A DNA stretch of 64,000 bases from Streptomyces sp. DH41. Its GTDB lineage: Bacteria; Actinomycetota; Actinomycetes; Streptomycetales; Streptomycetaceae. The translations under genes and the position numbers were made by a program. Of the stretch, positions 16,081 to 25,879 are shown piece after piece. The first letter of the stretch is position 1, and each line of letters opens with the position of its first letter. Under the pieces are notes generated by a model. It made no database searches, was not told where the DNA came from, and was given only the letters and a program-made list of their open reading frames with translations. The stretch is from positions 310,001 to 374,000 of the forward strand of contig NZ_JARVKY010000001.1 in the NCBI RefSeq assembly GCF_029813785.1, given 5' to 3'.

Positions 16081-17559
16081 GTGACTCAACCGCCGAAGGG
16101 CAGCGCGGCGCCACCGCCGGGCCCGGGCGTGCCCACCCTGCCCGCCGTACCGCCGCGGCCACACCCACAGCCGCACTCGCAGCCGCAGCCGATGCCCCGA
16201 CAGCGCTCGGGCGGCGCCCCCGTCGCGCCCCCTGCGCCGGCGCCCCGCCGCACCGCGTTCGCCGAGGGCGTGGACCGGCTGCGCGCGGCGGCCGTCACCG
16301 AACCGGGACGGCTGCGCATCATCGGCGCGCTGCTCGCCGCGCTGGTCGTCGCCTTCGGCACCGTCACCGCCTGGCAGATGCACGAGCGGTCCACGGCGGC
16401 CGACGACGTGCTGACCCGCAGCCAGCCGCTCACCTCCGACGCGGCCGACATCTACCGCTCCCTCGCCGAGGCCAACACCGCCGCGTCCAGCGGGTTCCTG
16501 GCCGGCGGCCAGGAGACCAAGGCGTCCCGCGACCGGTACGAGAAGGGCATCCGCACCGCCGCCGAGGGCCTCGTGACGGCCGCCGCCGGCTCGGACGCCG
16601 ACTCCCCCTCCGCGAAGACCATCACCAAGCTCAACCGCCTCCTGCCCGAATACAAGGGCCTCATCGAGCGCGCCCGCACCTACAACCGCCAGGGCTTCCC
16701 GGTCGGCGGGGCCTATCTGCGCTACGCCAACGAGAAGATGCAGCAGGAGATGCTCCCGGCGGCGGAGGACCTCTACAAGACGGAGAACCAGCGGCTGCGC
16801 GCCGACTACGCCGACGCCAAGCCCTACCCCTGGGCCGCGCTGGCCCTCGGCGTCCTCGCACTCGCCGCCCTCACGTGGGCGCAGCACCGCAACTACCGGC
16901 GCACCAACCGCGTCCTGAACCAGGGCCTGGTCGCCGCCACGGCCACCACCACGATCGTCCTGCTCTGGCTGGTCGTCGGCCACAGCGTCGCACGGTCGAA
17001 CCTCGGCGACTCCTACGACCACGGCGTACGCTCGCTGAACGTGCTGCACGACGCCCGCATCGCCTCCCTCAAGGCCCGGGGCAACGAGAACCTCACCCTG
17101 GTGGCGCGCGGCGCGGAGACGAAGAAGGTGGACGGCGAGACGTACGACGCCTACGACTACGACTACGGCCGGAACATGGCGACCCTCGGCAAGGGCCTGG
17201 CCGAGGCGGCGCGGCTCGCCGACGACGAGGCGGGCAAGGCGCCCGTCGCCGCGGCCGACCGCGACATGACGGAGTGGAAGAAGCGCCACGCGTCCGCCCG
17301 CGAGCAGGACGAGAACGGCAACTACCAGCAGGCGCTGGACCTGGTCATCGGCGGCAAGGGTGCCACGGTCGAGTGCTTCGACGGCGTGGACGCCTCGCTC
17401 GCCGACGCCATCGGGCACGAGGAGCGGGAGTTCAAGCAGGCGGCGGGCGACGGCCTGGGCGCGATGGACAACCTGCCGCAGGGCGCGGGCGTCCTCGCCG
17501 GCCTCGGCGCGGCGGGCGCGCTGCTGGGCATCGGCCGCAGGCTCTCGGAGTACCGGTGA
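16081..17559 (+). CDS. GlnX-like four-helix membrane sensor protein
   Basis: A 492-residue membrane protein. A Pro/His/Gln-rich cytosolic N-terminus (1-60) precedes TM1 (IIGALLAALVVAFGTVTAW, ~81-99) and an extracytoplasmic helical domain (~100-245). Next come paired TM2 and TM3 (WAALALGVLALAALTWA, ~250-266; VAATATTTIVLLWLVVGHSV, ~283-302), a second helical domain and C-terminal TM4 (~472-486). In Mycobacterium, a four-helix protein GlnX is encoded with GlnH and PknG and relays Asp/Glu sensing to the kinase. This gene holds the same place next to glnH-like and pknG genes. The function is inferred from synteny and topology. GTG start with GGGGGAGG about 6 bases upstream. Confidence 0.75.
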   Translation: MTQPPKGSAAPPPGPGVPTLPAVPPRPHPQPHSQPQPMPRQRSGGAPVAPPAPAPRRTAFAEGVDRLRAAAVTEPGRLRIIGALLAALVVAFGTVTAWQMHERSTAADDVLTRSQPLTSDAADIYRSLAEANTAASSGFLAGGQETKASRDRYEKGIRTAAEGLVTAAAGSDADSPSAKTITKLNRLLPEYKGLIERARTYNRQGFPVGGAYLRYANEKMQQEMLPAAEDLYKTENQRLRADYADAKPYPWAALALGVLALAALTWAQHRNYRRTNRVLNQGLVAATATTTIVLLWLVVGHSVARSNLGDSYDHGVRSLNVLHDARIASLKARGNENLTLVARGAETKKVDGETYDAYDYDYGRNMATLGKGLAEAARLADDEAGKAPVAAADRDMTEWKKRHASAREQDENGNYQQALDLVIGGKGATVECFDGVDASLADAIGHEEREFKQAAGDGLGAMDNLPQGAGVLAGLGAAGALLGIGRRLSEYR

Positions 17560-17618
17560 AGCCCGGCGCGGACCCGGCGGACGGGCGTGCGGGGACACCC
17601 GTGAACGGAGGCGCGAGG

Positions 17619-18677
17619 ATGCGTGCACGACGACTACGGGGCGGCCTGAAGGGCTGGGGCGGTGTGGGGGCGATGGCCTTCGCCTGCGCCCTCGCCGTGC
17701 TCTTCGCCCTGCTCCTGCCGGTGGTCCGCTCGCACGGCGAGGGCGGTGGCAATGGGACGGGCGGTGGCGCGGGCGGCCACGGTGTCGCCCACGGCAGCCA
17801 GGCGCGCGCCGCCGAGGAGTGCACGGCCCCGGAGCGGCAGACGCTGTCCCCGTCCGGCGACGACGGCCCCACCATCGACGAGATCCAGAACCGCCGGGGC
17901 GAGAAGCGCAAGCTGGTCGTCGGTGTCGACCAGAACAGCTACCGCTGGGGCTACCGCGACCCGAACAGCGGTGGTGACGCCGAGCTGGAGGGCTTCGACA
18001 TCGACCTGGTGCGCCGTATCGCGGAGGACATCCTCGGCGACCGGGACGCCGTGCAGTTCAAGGCGATCCCCACCGACCAGCGCGTCCCCGCGATCCAGGA
18101 CGGCCGGGTCGACATGGTGGTCCGCACGATGACCATCAACTGCGACCGGCTGGCCGACGTCGCGTTCTCCGCGCCCTACTTCAAGACCGGCCAGCAGGTG
18201 CTGGCGCCCAAGTCCTCGGGCATCACCGGGTACGACAAGACGCTGGCCGGCAAGAAGATCTGCACGGCGGCGGGTTCGACGGCGCTGAGCACGCTGGAGC
18301 GGGACCAGAAGGACGGCAGGCTGCCCGCCGACGTCGACCTCGGCACCACCGTGCCGAGCCAACTGGACTGCCTGGTGCGGCTCCAGCTCGGCGAGGTCGA
18401 CGCGGTCGTCACCGACGGCGCGCTCGCCGCGAGCCAGGCCGCACAGGACCCCACGGTCGAACTGCGGGGCACCGACTTCACCACCGAGTACTACGGCGTG
18501 GCGATGAAGAAGGACGCCGACGACCTGGTACGCCGGGTCAACCAGATCCTCGTGGAGTGGCGCGCGGACGACGCCAGGGGCTGGAAGTACTCGTACGACA
18601 CGTGGCTGTCGAAGACCATGGGCGACGCCGCAGAGTCGGAGCCACCGGACCGGCCGGAGTATCTGCGCACGAGCTGA
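17619..18677 (+). CDS. GlnH-like amino-acid-binding protein (glutamate/aspartate sensor)
   Basis: A ~352-residue periplasmic-binding-protein-3 family member. An N-terminal signal/anchor helix (MAFACALAVLFALLLPVV, ~17-34) and a Gly-rich linker precede the binding domain. That domain shows RKLVVGVDQNSYRWGY, LEGFDIDLVRRIAEDIL and VDMVVRTMTINCDR. There is no canonical lipobox, unlike mycobacterial GlnH. No permease follows, so it is a sensor and not a transporter. ATG 17619 with GGAGG 7 bases upstream is preferred. GTG 17556, overlapping the previous stop, would add 21 residues. Confidence 0.85.
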   Translation: MRARRLRGGLKGWGGVGAMAFACALAVLFALLLPVVRSHGEGGGNGTGGGAGGHGVAHGSQARAAEECTAPERQTLSPSGDDGPTIDEIQNRRGEKRKLVVGVDQNSYRWGYRDPNSGGDAELEGFDIDLVRRIAEDILGDRDAVQFKAIPTDQRVPAIQDGRVDMVVRTMTINCDRLADVAFSAPYFKTGQQVLAPKSSGITGYDKTLAGKKICTAAGSTALSTLERDQKDGRLPADVDLGTTVPSQLDCLVRLQLGEVDAVVTDGALAASQAAQDPTVELRGTDFTTEYYGVAMKKDADDLVRRVNQILVEWRADDARGWKYSYDTWLSKTMGDAAESEPPDRPEYLRTS

Positions 18678-18753
18678 ACGACCGGCGCACGCACGGGAAG
18701 ACACGGAAAGACCACAAGACCACGTACAGGTCCGCGACAGCGAGAGGTGATCG

Positions 18754-20091
18754 ATGGGCGACACGGGACCCACCGGGCCGGTGATGGACCGGGACGAGGT
18801 GGACCGTGCGCTGGCGCGGCTCGGCGCGGAGCACGAGGCCGTCGAGACCTCGCTCCTCGCCCTCCAGGACCACGCGGGCCGCAGACTCCTCGAAGGCGCC
18901 GAGCTCACGGGGGTGACCGGCGAGCGCTGGGCCGCCGCGGAGGCGTCGATCACGCTGCTGTGGACCTACTTCGACGCGTACACGGGCGCGCTGCGCACCG
19001 CCCGGGAGATCCGCTCCCGGCGCCGCTGGTCCAGCCGTGAGGACCTGGTGGCGCTGACCGAACTGCTGCGCGGCGAGGCCGTCACCGTGGCGGGCGGCGC
19101 CGCCGTGGCCACCGCGGGCGCGCCCACCCCGCACGGCGGTCCGGGCCGCCTCAGCGAACGGTACTCGCTGGTCACCCTGGTGGACCGGATGAACCAGCTG
19201 TACGCGGCCTCCCTCGACATGGTGGTCGCGGCCGACGCGGTGTGGTCGGCGCTGCCCGCGCGGATCGATCTGCTCGCCGCCGAGCTCCAGCGCACACGCC
19301 GGCTCGCGCACTCCGTGGGCGTCCGCCCCGGCGAGCATCCGGCCGGCGACGACCTGGAGCGGATCACCCGCACCCTGACGAGGCTGCGCGAACAGGTGGT
19401 GTCCGACCCGCTGGCCTTCTGGCTGCCCGCCGAGGGCAGTTCGGCGCCGGGCGGTGGCCGGCCGGACACCACGGTGTACGACCGGGAGGCGCGCGCCCTG
19501 GAGGACGTACGCCGCGAGATCGACGCCGTGCTGGCCGTACGCCAGGACGCCGAGCAGCGGATCGTACGGCTGCGGGACGTACTCTCCCGCGCGGACCGCA
19601 CGCTCGCCGAGGCCCGCACCGCGCGCGGCGAGGTGCTGGCGAAGATCGCCGCGACGGAGGTGCCCGTGGTCAGCGGACCGCCGACCGTGCTGCAGGAGCA
19701 GCTGGCGGCGGCCGCCGAGTACCGCAGACACGCGCAGTGGCACCGGCTGTCCCCGCTCCTGGAGTCCCTGGAGGAGAAGGCGGAGGACGAACTGCTGCGC
19801 GCCCGTGAGTCCCTGACGGCGGTCACCGCGCCGCTCGCGGTCCGTGCCGAACTGCGCGGCCGGCTCGACGCGTACAAGGCGAAGATGGGCCGGCTCGGCC
19901 ACGCCGAGGATCCGGAGCTGGTCGAGAAGTACGAGAAGGCGCGCCGCATGCTGTGGAGCGCGCCCTGCGACCTGCGCGTGGCCGGCCAGGCCGTACTGCG
20001 CTACCAGCACGCGGCGGCCGAAGTGCTCGGCTCCGCCCCGCGGGTGCCCGGGCAGGGCGGGCCGGTGGACCGGACGGGGCCCGGCGCGTGA
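18754..20091 (+). CDS. conserved helical protein of the PknG cluster, unknown function
   Basis: A 445-residue protein with no transmembrane segment and mostly charged, heptad-like helices (for example residues ~235-300, EARALEDVRREIDAVLAVRQ). Coiled-coil assembly or scaffolding is likely. I recognise no catalytic motif. Start ATG 18754 follows GAGAGGTGATCG. It sits between the GlnH-like sensor and the PknG kinase on one strand with short gaps (76 and 22 bp), so it probably belongs to the signalling complex. It may link the membrane sensor to the kinase or be a kinase substrate. Confidence 0.7.
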   Translation: MGDTGPTGPVMDRDEVDRALARLGAEHEAVETSLLALQDHAGRRLLEGAELTGVTGERWAAAEASITLLWTYFDAYTGALRTAREIRSRRRWSSREDLVALTELLRGEAVTVAGGAAVATAGAPTPHGGPGRLSERYSLVTLVDRMNQLYAASLDMVVAADAVWSALPARIDLLAAELQRTRRLAHSVGVRPGEHPAGDDLERITRTLTRLREQVVSDPLAFWLPAEGSSAPGGGRPDTTVYDREARALEDVRREIDAVLAVRQDAEQRIVRLRDVLSRADRTLAEARTARGEVLAKIAATEVPVVSGPPTVLQEQLAAAAEYRRHAQWHRLSPLLESLEEKAEDELLRARESLTAVTAPLAVRAELRGRLDAYKAKMGRLGHAEDPELVEKYEKARRMLWSAPCDLRVAGQAVLRYQHAAAEVLGSAPRVPGQGGPVDRTGPGA

Positions 20092-20113
20092 GCGACGAGG
20101 GGGAGGCAGCGTC

Positions 20114-22849
20114 ATGAGTGAGGCAGGGCGGACGTGTCAGCGTCCCGGCTGCGGTGGGGCCTACGAGGACATGGGCGGCGGCGAGCTGTACTGCGACACG
20201 TGCGGTCTCGCGCCGGTCGTCGCCTCGGGCGGCATGGTCGGCTCGACGCCGACCGGGGTCACCGGAGGCGGCGGACGGGGCTCACGCGGGTCCCGCGGTT
20301 CGGCGGGCAGCGGGAGTTCGCGGTCCAGCGGCCGCAGCAGTTCCCGTACGTCGTCGCAGTCGTCGAAGTCCCGGCGTTCGGTGTCGGGACGGCTCTCGCG
20401 GGCGGTCTCGGGACGGTCGACGAGCCGGTCGGTGTCGGTGCGCAGCTCGGGCTCCCCCGCCGGTTCCTCCGGGCGCGGACGCCTCGGCGCCGGCCTGGTC
20501 GAGGTCCCGGCGATCCCGCGGCCGGACCCTCGTTCGATGGTGCTGGACAACCCCGAGGTGCCCGAGCGGAAGAGATTCTGCTCGCGCTCGGACTGCGGGG
20601 CTCCGGTCGGGCGGGCCCGCGGTGAGCGGCCGGGGCGCACGGAGGGCTTCTGCACCAAGTGCGGCCACCCGTACTCGTTCGTGCCCAAGCTGAGGGCCGG
20701 GGACGTCGTGCACGGCCAGTACGAGGTGGTGGGCTGCCTCGCGCACGGCGGGCTCGGCTGGATCTACCTCGCCGTGGACAAGGCGGTCTCCGACCGCTGG
20801 GTGGTCCTCAAGGGCCTGCTGGACACCGGCGACCAGGACGCGATGGCGGCGGCGATATCGGAGCGGCGGTTCCTCGCCGAGATCGAGCACGCCAACATCG
20901 TGCGGATCTACAACTTCGTCGAGCACCTCGACCAGCGCACGGGTTCGCTGGACGGGTACATCGTCATGGAGTACGTCGGCGGCAAGTCGCTGAAGGAGAT
21001 CGCCAACGGCCGGCGCAGCCCCCAGGGGCGGCGCGACCCGCTGCCGGTCGAGCAGGCCTGCGCGTACGGCATCGAGGCGCTGGAGGCGCTCGGCCATCTG
21101 CACAGCCGCAACCTGCTCTACTGCGACTTCAAGGTCGACAACGCCATCCAGACCGAGGACCAGCTCAAGCTGATCGACATGGGCGCGGTGCGCCGGATGG
21201 ACGACGAGGAATCGGCCATCTACGGCACGGTGGGCTACCAGTCCCCGGAGGTCGCCGACGTCGGCCCGTCGGTGGCGTCCGACCTGTACACGGTCGGCCG
21301 CACGCTCGCCGTGCTGACGTTCGACTTCCAGGGCTACACCACGGTGTACGCCGACTCCCTGCCGGACCCGGACACGATCGAGGTCTTCCGGCGGTACGAG
21401 TCCTTCTACCGGCTGCTGGTGCGTGCCACCGACCCTGATCCGGGCCGCCGGTTCGCCTCCGCGCAGGAGATGGCCGAGCAGCTGACGGGGGTGCTGCGCG
21501 AGGTGGTCTCGCTCCAGACGGGCCGCGCCCGGCCCGCCGTGTCCACCCTGTTCGGGCCGGAGGCCAGGGTGACGGACACGGAGTTGTTCCCTCGGCTGGA
21601 CGGCGACGTGTCGCGGCTGGGAGCGCGGGCGCCCCGCACCGGGCGGCGCGGCGCCGGTGCGGCCGCGGCACTGCCGGGCGGCCAGGGCACGCTCCCCGCG
21701 CTGCCGGGCGGGACGAACGCGGCGGTCGGAGCACCGGGCGGGACGGGCGCGGGTGTCGGGGGGGCCGGCGGGGCGGGTATGAGCGCTGGAGCACACGGCG
21801 GGGCGGGCCCAGGGCTCGGACAGCAGGCCGGCGGGACGGGCGCGAGCGTCGCGCCGCCGGTCGGCGCGGTCGGCGGTCGCGGTGACGCTGACGGTACGTC
21901 CGGGCTGGTGAAGTCCGCCGACGCGCCCGTCACCGCCCTCGCGCTGCCGGTCCCCCGGGTCGACGCCGGTGACCCCAACGCGGGCTTCCTCGCGGGCCTC
22001 ATGGCGTCCGCGCCGGCCGAACTGCTGACCGCGCTGGCCTCCGCGCCGGCGCCGTCGACCGAGACCCGGCTGCGGCAGATCCGGGCGCGGCTGGAGAACG
22101 GCGACGCGCCCGGCGCGCTCGAGGCCCTGCACACGCTGGAGGGCGAACGGCCCGACGACTGGCGGGTGGTCTGGTACCAGGGGCTCGCCGCACTGGTGAC
22201 CGGCGACCACGAGGGCGCCGCCCTGGCCTTCGACGCGGTCTACGACGCCTTCCCGGGCGAGATCGCGCCCAAGCTGGCGCTCGGCCTGTGCGCCGAGGTG
22301 CTGGGGCAGCTCGACAACGCCGCCGAGTACTACCGCCTGGTGTGGGCGTCCGACCCGAGCCATGTGAGCTCGGCGTTCGGGCTGGCCCGGGTCCAGCTCG
22401 CCGCCGGCGACCGGGCCGGTGCCGTACGGACGCTGGAGTCGGTGCCGGAGTCGTCCATACACTGCACGGCCGCGCGCGTCGCGGCCGTACGGGCACGGCT
22501 GCGGCAGCGCACCGCGGGCGCGGGCGACGTGGCGTTCCTGGACGACCTGGTCGCCGCCGCTCGGCAGGTCGAGGCGCTGGACGTGTACGGTCTGGATCCG
22601 GCACGGCGCGAGCAGCTGTCGGCCGAGGTCCTCGGTTGCGCGCTGGACTGGGTACTCTCCGGAGGTCGGGGTTCCGTCCCTCCCGCCGCCGGGGGACGGA
22701 CGCTGCTCGGCAGCGGCCTGGACGAACGCGGCCTGCGTTTCGGCCTGGAGCGTTCGTACCGCACGCTGGCGCGGCTGGCGCGGGGCGGCGAGGAAAGGAT
22801 CGACCTGGTGGAACGTGCCAATCGTTACCGCCCCCGGACGTGGGTGTAG
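20114..22849 (+). CDS. pknG: PknG-type serine/threonine protein kinase
   Basis: A 911-residue cytosolic kinase with PknG architecture. Zinc or rubredoxin-like Cys pairs occur at the N-terminus (CQRPGCGG, YCDTCG) and again before the kinase (RFCSRSDCG, FCTKCGHPYSFVP). The kinase domain (~195-480) has CLAHGGLGWIYLA in place of the P-loop, the ATP lysine in WVVLKGL, the catalytic Asp in YCDFKVDNA (HRD replaced by YCD) and DMG for DFG. All of these resemble PknG. A Gly/Ala linker (~505-640) joins a C-terminal TPR region (~650-870). Mycobacterial PknG phosphorylates the FHA protein GarA to control glutamate metabolism. Start ATG 20114 has GGGGAGG upstream. Confidence 0.95.
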   Translation: MSEAGRTCQRPGCGGAYEDMGGGELYCDTCGLAPVVASGGMVGSTPTGVTGGGGRGSRGSRGSAGSGSSRSSGRSSSRTSSQSSKSRRSVSGRLSRAVSGRSTSRSVSVRSSGSPAGSSGRGRLGAGLVEVPAIPRPDPRSMVLDNPEVPERKRFCSRSDCGAPVGRARGERPGRTEGFCTKCGHPYSFVPKLRAGDVVHGQYEVVGCLAHGGLGWIYLAVDKAVSDRWVVLKGLLDTGDQDAMAAAISERRFLAEIEHANIVRIYNFVEHLDQRTGSLDGYIVMEYVGGKSLKEIANGRRSPQGRRDPLPVEQACAYGIEALEALGHLHSRNLLYCDFKVDNAIQTEDQLKLIDMGAVRRMDDEESAIYGTVGYQSPEVADVGPSVASDLYTVGRTLAVLTFDFQGYTTVYADSLPDPDTIEVFRRYESFYRLLVRATDPDPGRRFASAQEMAEQLTGVLREVVSLQTGRARPAVSTLFGPEARVTDTELFPRLDGDVSRLGARAPRTGRRGAGAAAALPGGQGTLPALPGGTNAAVGAPGGTGAGVGGAGGAGMSAGAHGGAGPGLGQQAGGTGASVAPPVGAVGGRGDADGTSGLVKSADAPVTALALPVPRVDAGDPNAGFLAGLMASAPAELLTALASAPAPSTETRLRQIRARLENGDAPGALEALHTLEGERPDDWRVVWYQGLAALVTGDHEGAALAFDAVYDAFPGEIAPKLALGLCAEVLGQLDNAAEYYRLVWASDPSHVSSAFGLARVQLAAGDRAGAVRTLESVPESSIHCTAARVAAVRARLRQRTAGAGDVAFLDDLVAAARQVEALDVYGLDPARREQLSAEVLGCALDWVLSGGRGSVPPAAGGRTLLGSGLDERGLRFGLERSYRTLARLARGGEERIDLVERANRYRPRTWV

Positions 22850-22852
22850 TTG

Positions 22853-24313
22853 ATGTCGCAGATGCCCCAGCAGGCCGCTGTGCCGAAGTGCCCGAGCTGC
22901 GAGGAACCCCTCGAGCCCGGTGACCGTTTCTGCGGCGCTTGCGGATACGACCTGTCCGCCGTGCCCGCACGGCCCGAGGACAGCCCGACGATCGCCGTCA
23001 ACGGCTCGGTGCCCGCGCCGGCGCCGCCGCCGGACGGTGTGGACTGGCCCGTGGCCCGGGACTCGGACGGCTCCGGCCGGCCCGCCCCGGTGCACGCGGC
23101 GGCCGAACTGCCGGGCACCGACTCGGGCGGCTCACCGTTGCAGCCGACGGAGCCGGCCCCGCCGGCTCCCCCGCCCCCGCCCGCGGCACCACCGATGCCG
23201 GTGGCGCCGCCGGAGCCGGACGCGCCCGGCGTGCGGCTCGACCGTCCCGGCCGTCCGCAGGACGCCGACGAGTACCCGCTGCAGGCGCCCGACCCGCGAC
23301 TGGCCGCCGAGCCGGTCCCGGGCGTCCCCGTCCCCGGCGCGACGGTCCGGGACGCGACGGCCCGGGACGCGACGGTCGCGTCCGCGCCCGCCGCCGGCGC
23401 CAAGGTCTGTGTGGCCTGCCGCGCGGGCCGGGTCGACGACGACGGCTACTGCGAGAACTGCGGGCACGCCCAGCCCCGGGAACGCGACCACATGGAGCAG
23501 GAGTCCGGCCCCGTCGCCGCGGTCAGCGACCGCGGTCTGCGCCACCACCGCAACGAGGACGCGTTCTCCGTCGGCTGCACCGCGCTGCCCGACGGCACCC
23601 CCGCGAGCGTGGCGATCGTCTGCGACGGCGTGTCCTCCGCGACCCGCCCCGACGACGCCTCGCTCGCCGCGTCCCGGGCGGCCGGCGAGTCGCTGCTGGG
23701 CGCCCTGCCGCGGGGCACCCATCCGCAGCAGGCCATGCACGACGCCATCGTCGCCGCCTCGCACGCCGTCAACGCGCTGGCGGACGAGCCCGCCACCGCC
23801 CGCGAGCAGGCCCCGCACCAGAACGCGCCCGCCTGCACCCTGGTCGGCGCCGTGGTGACCGCCGGCCTGCTGGTCGTCGGCTGGGTCGGCGACAGCCGCG
23901 TCTACTGGGTGCCGGTGGACCGGAGCACACCGCCCGCCCGGCTCACCGAGGACGACTCGTGGGCCGCGCAGATGGTCGCCGCCAACCTGATGAGCGAGGC
24001 CGAGGCCTACGCCGACGAACGCGCCCACGCGATCACCGGCTGGCTCGGCGCCGACGCCTACGAACTGGAGCCGCACACCGCGTCGTTCAAACCGGACCGC
24101 GCGGGAGTGGTCGTGGTCTGCTCGGACGGCCTGTGGAACTACGCCGAGTCGGCCGAGGAGATGGCCGAGGTCATGCCCCTCGACGCCGCCTCGCGTCCGC
24201 TGCACAGCGCCCGCGTACTGGTCGGTCACGCCCTGGACGGCGGGGGCCACGACAACGTAACAGTGGCCCTCGTGCCGTTCCCGGCCCCGCCGCAGGGGGC
24301 AGGATCGGCCTGA
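22853..24313 (+). CDS. PP2C-type serine/threonine phosphatase with two zinc ribbons
   Basis: A 486-residue protein. Zinc ribbon 1 is PKCPSCEEPL then RFCGACGYDL (residues ~10-30). A Pro-rich linker follows, then zinc ribbon 2, KVCVACRAG then YCENCGHAQP (~184-206). The PP2C domain (~220-480) has VSDRGLRHHRNEDAF, VAIVCDGVSS, VVGWVGDSRVYWV and VVVCSDGLWNY, ending GHDNVTVAL. The metal-binding aspartates are present, so it should be active. It starts 3 bp after pknG and is the natural opposing enzyme for that kinase. The repeated zinc ribbons resemble those in the kinase and the FHA protein and may mediate mutual docking. Confidence 0.93.
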   Translation: MSQMPQQAAVPKCPSCEEPLEPGDRFCGACGYDLSAVPARPEDSPTIAVNGSVPAPAPPPDGVDWPVARDSDGSGRPAPVHAAAELPGTDSGGSPLQPTEPAPPAPPPPPAAPPMPVAPPEPDAPGVRLDRPGRPQDADEYPLQAPDPRLAAEPVPGVPVPGATVRDATARDATVASAPAAGAKVCVACRAGRVDDDGYCENCGHAQPRERDHMEQESGPVAAVSDRGLRHHRNEDAFSVGCTALPDGTPASVAIVCDGVSSATRPDDASLAASRAAGESLLGALPRGTHPQQAMHDAIVAASHAVNALADEPATAREQAPHQNAPACTLVGAVVTAGLLVVGWVGDSRVYWVPVDRSTPPARLTEDDSWAAQMVAANLMSEAEAYADERAHAITGWLGADAYELEPHTASFKPDRAGVVVVCSDGLWNYAESAEEMAEVMPLDAASRPLHSARVLVGHALDGGGHDNVTVALVPFPAPPQGAGSA

Positions 24314-24448
24314 GGCTCCCGCACGTGTCCCGAAGCCCCCGCACGGGCGGGGTGACGCGCGGGGGGCCTCGCGGGCCGCAGGGGGCGGTCCGCGCCGGCA
24401 GCCAGACACCCCACCACCGTGGGGCCGTAGAGGGGGATGCGACCCGGC

Positions 24449-25831
24449 ATGGCCAATTTCTCGAAGTCGAACGTGCCGCAGTTCTCGATGGACGTCTACC
24501 AGAACGAGTACCTGCCCGACGGCGGCCGTGAGGTGAACGCCATCGTGACGGTCACCGCGACCGGCGGCGGCACGGTCGGGAGCGCGGTCGCCGCGCCCCA
24601 CCTGTACTCGCCGGGCCAGGGACCGTCCGCGGCCGTGGCCGTCATGGTCGACTGCTCGGGCTCGATGGACTACCCGCCCACCAAGATGCGCAACGCCCGC
24701 GACGCGACGGCCGCCGCGATCGACACCCTGCGCGACGGCGTGCACTTCGCGGTGGTCGGCGGCACCCACGTGGCCAAGGAGGTCTACCCGGGCGGCGGCG
24801 GGCTCGCGGTCGCCGACGCCACCACCCGGGAGCGGGCCAAGCAGGCGCTGCGCAAGCTGAGCGCGGGCGGCGGCACCGCCATCGGCACCTGGCTGCGGCT
24901 GGCCGACCGGCTGCTGTCGTCGGCGGACGTCGCCATCCGGCACGGCATCCTGCTCACCGACGGCCGCAACGAGCACGAGTCGCCACAGGACCTCAGGGCG
25001 GCGCTCGACGCCTGCGCCGGGCGCTTCACCTGTGACGCCAGGGGCGTGGGCACCGACTGGGAAGTGAAAGAAGTCACAGGACTCGCCTCCGCCCTGCTCG
25101 GCACCGCCGACATCGTCGCCGACCCGGCCGGTCTCGCCGCCGACTTCACGCGGATGATGGAGACGGCCATGGGCAAGGAGGTCGCGGACGTCGCCCTGCG
25201 CCTGTGGACCCCGGTCGGCACCACCGTGAAGTTCGTCAAGCAGGTCGCTCCCACGGTCGAGGAGCTGACCGGGCGCCGCACCGAGGCGGGCCCGCGCGCC
25301 GGGGACTACCCCACCGGTTCCTGGGGCGACGAGTCCCGCGACTACCACGTATGCGTGGAGGTTCCGGCCGCCGGCCTCGGCCAGGAGATGCTGGCCGCCC
25401 GCGTCTCCCTGGTCGTCCCGGAGCCTGGGGGCACCTCCCGCTCGAGCGCAGCCGAGAGTGGGGGAGGCAGCGCCCGCAACCTCGGCGCGCAGGGTCTCGT
25501 ACGGGCCGTGTGGACGGACGACATGGCCGCCTCCACGTCGATCAACCCCCAGGTCGCCCACTACACGGGGCAGGCGGAACTGGCACAGGTCATCCAACAG
25601 GGGTTGGATTTGCGCAAAGCGGGAGACATCGACGGAGCAACGGCCAAACTGGGTCGTGCGGTTCAGCTCGCCGGAGTCTCCGGAAACGCCGATACGGCGA
25701 AACTGCTTGCGAAGGTGGTGGACGTGGTCGACGCGGCGGCAGGTACTGTGCGACTGAAAGCGAAGGTCGAGGAGGCCGACGAGATGACTCTCGAGACCCG
25801 GTCGACAAAGACTGTTCGTGTAAAGAAGTAA
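24449..25831 (+). CDS. von Willebrand factor A domain protein (TerY/PknG-cluster type)
   Basis: A 460-residue vWA protein. It opens MANFSKSNVPQFSMDVYQ. The MIDAS motif is DCSGSM (~67-72), with GGGTAIGTWL and ILLTDGRNEH supplying the other metal ligands. The C-terminal part (~250-460) has a beta-rich region and a helical tail ending TVRVKK. ATG 24449 is chosen on conserved N-terminus grounds; ATG 24437 abuts the GAGGGGG site and is too close. Kinase-PP2C-vWA triads resemble TerY-P modules used in stress signalling. A 44-bp Streptomyces repeat is embedded in frame near residues 325-340. Confidence 0.9.
   Translation: MANFSKSNVPQFSMDVYQNEYLPDGGREVNAIVTVTATGGGTVGSAVAAPHLYSPGQGPSAAVAVMVDCSGSMDYPPTKMRNARDATAAAIDTLRDGVHFAVVGGTHVAKEVYPGGGGLAVADATTRERAKQALRKLSAGGGTAIGTWLRLADRLLSSADVAIRHGILLTDGRNEHESPQDLRAALDACAGRFTCDARGVGTDWEVKEVTGLASALLGTADIVADPAGLAADFTRMMETAMGKEVADVALRLWTPVGTTVKFVKQVAPTVEELTGRRTEAGPRAGDYPTGSWGDESRDYHVCVEVPAAGLGQEMLAARVSLVVPEPGGTSRSSAAESGGGSARNLGAQGLVRAVWTDDMAASTSINPQVAHYTGQAELAQVIQQGLDLRKAGDIDGATAKLGRAVQLAGVSGNADTAKLLAKVVDVVDAAAGTVRLKAKVEEADEMTLETRSTKTVRVKK
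25424..25467 (+). repeat. Streptomyces dispersed hairpin repeat embedded in the vWA gene
   Basis: The segment begins CCTGGGGGCACCTCCCGCTC and ends GAGAGTGGGGGAGG, with CTCCCGCTC and GAGAGTGGGGGAG forming a hairpin around GAGCGCAGCC. I recognise this as a common intergenic palindromic repeat of Streptomyces genomes. Here it lies inside an open reading frame, is read as PGGTSRSSAAESGGGS and keeps frame. It is the only copy I saw in the window. Confidence 0.75.
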
Positions 25832-25879
25832 CACCGGACAACAGCGCTCCACGAGCCCGCAAGAGGGGGAAGCACCGAC

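Noticed and set aside
24314..24448. GC-rich hairpins between PP2C and vWA genes as a terminator
   Set aside because: Only short, competing stems can be drawn, and operon continuity with the vWA gene is more likely.
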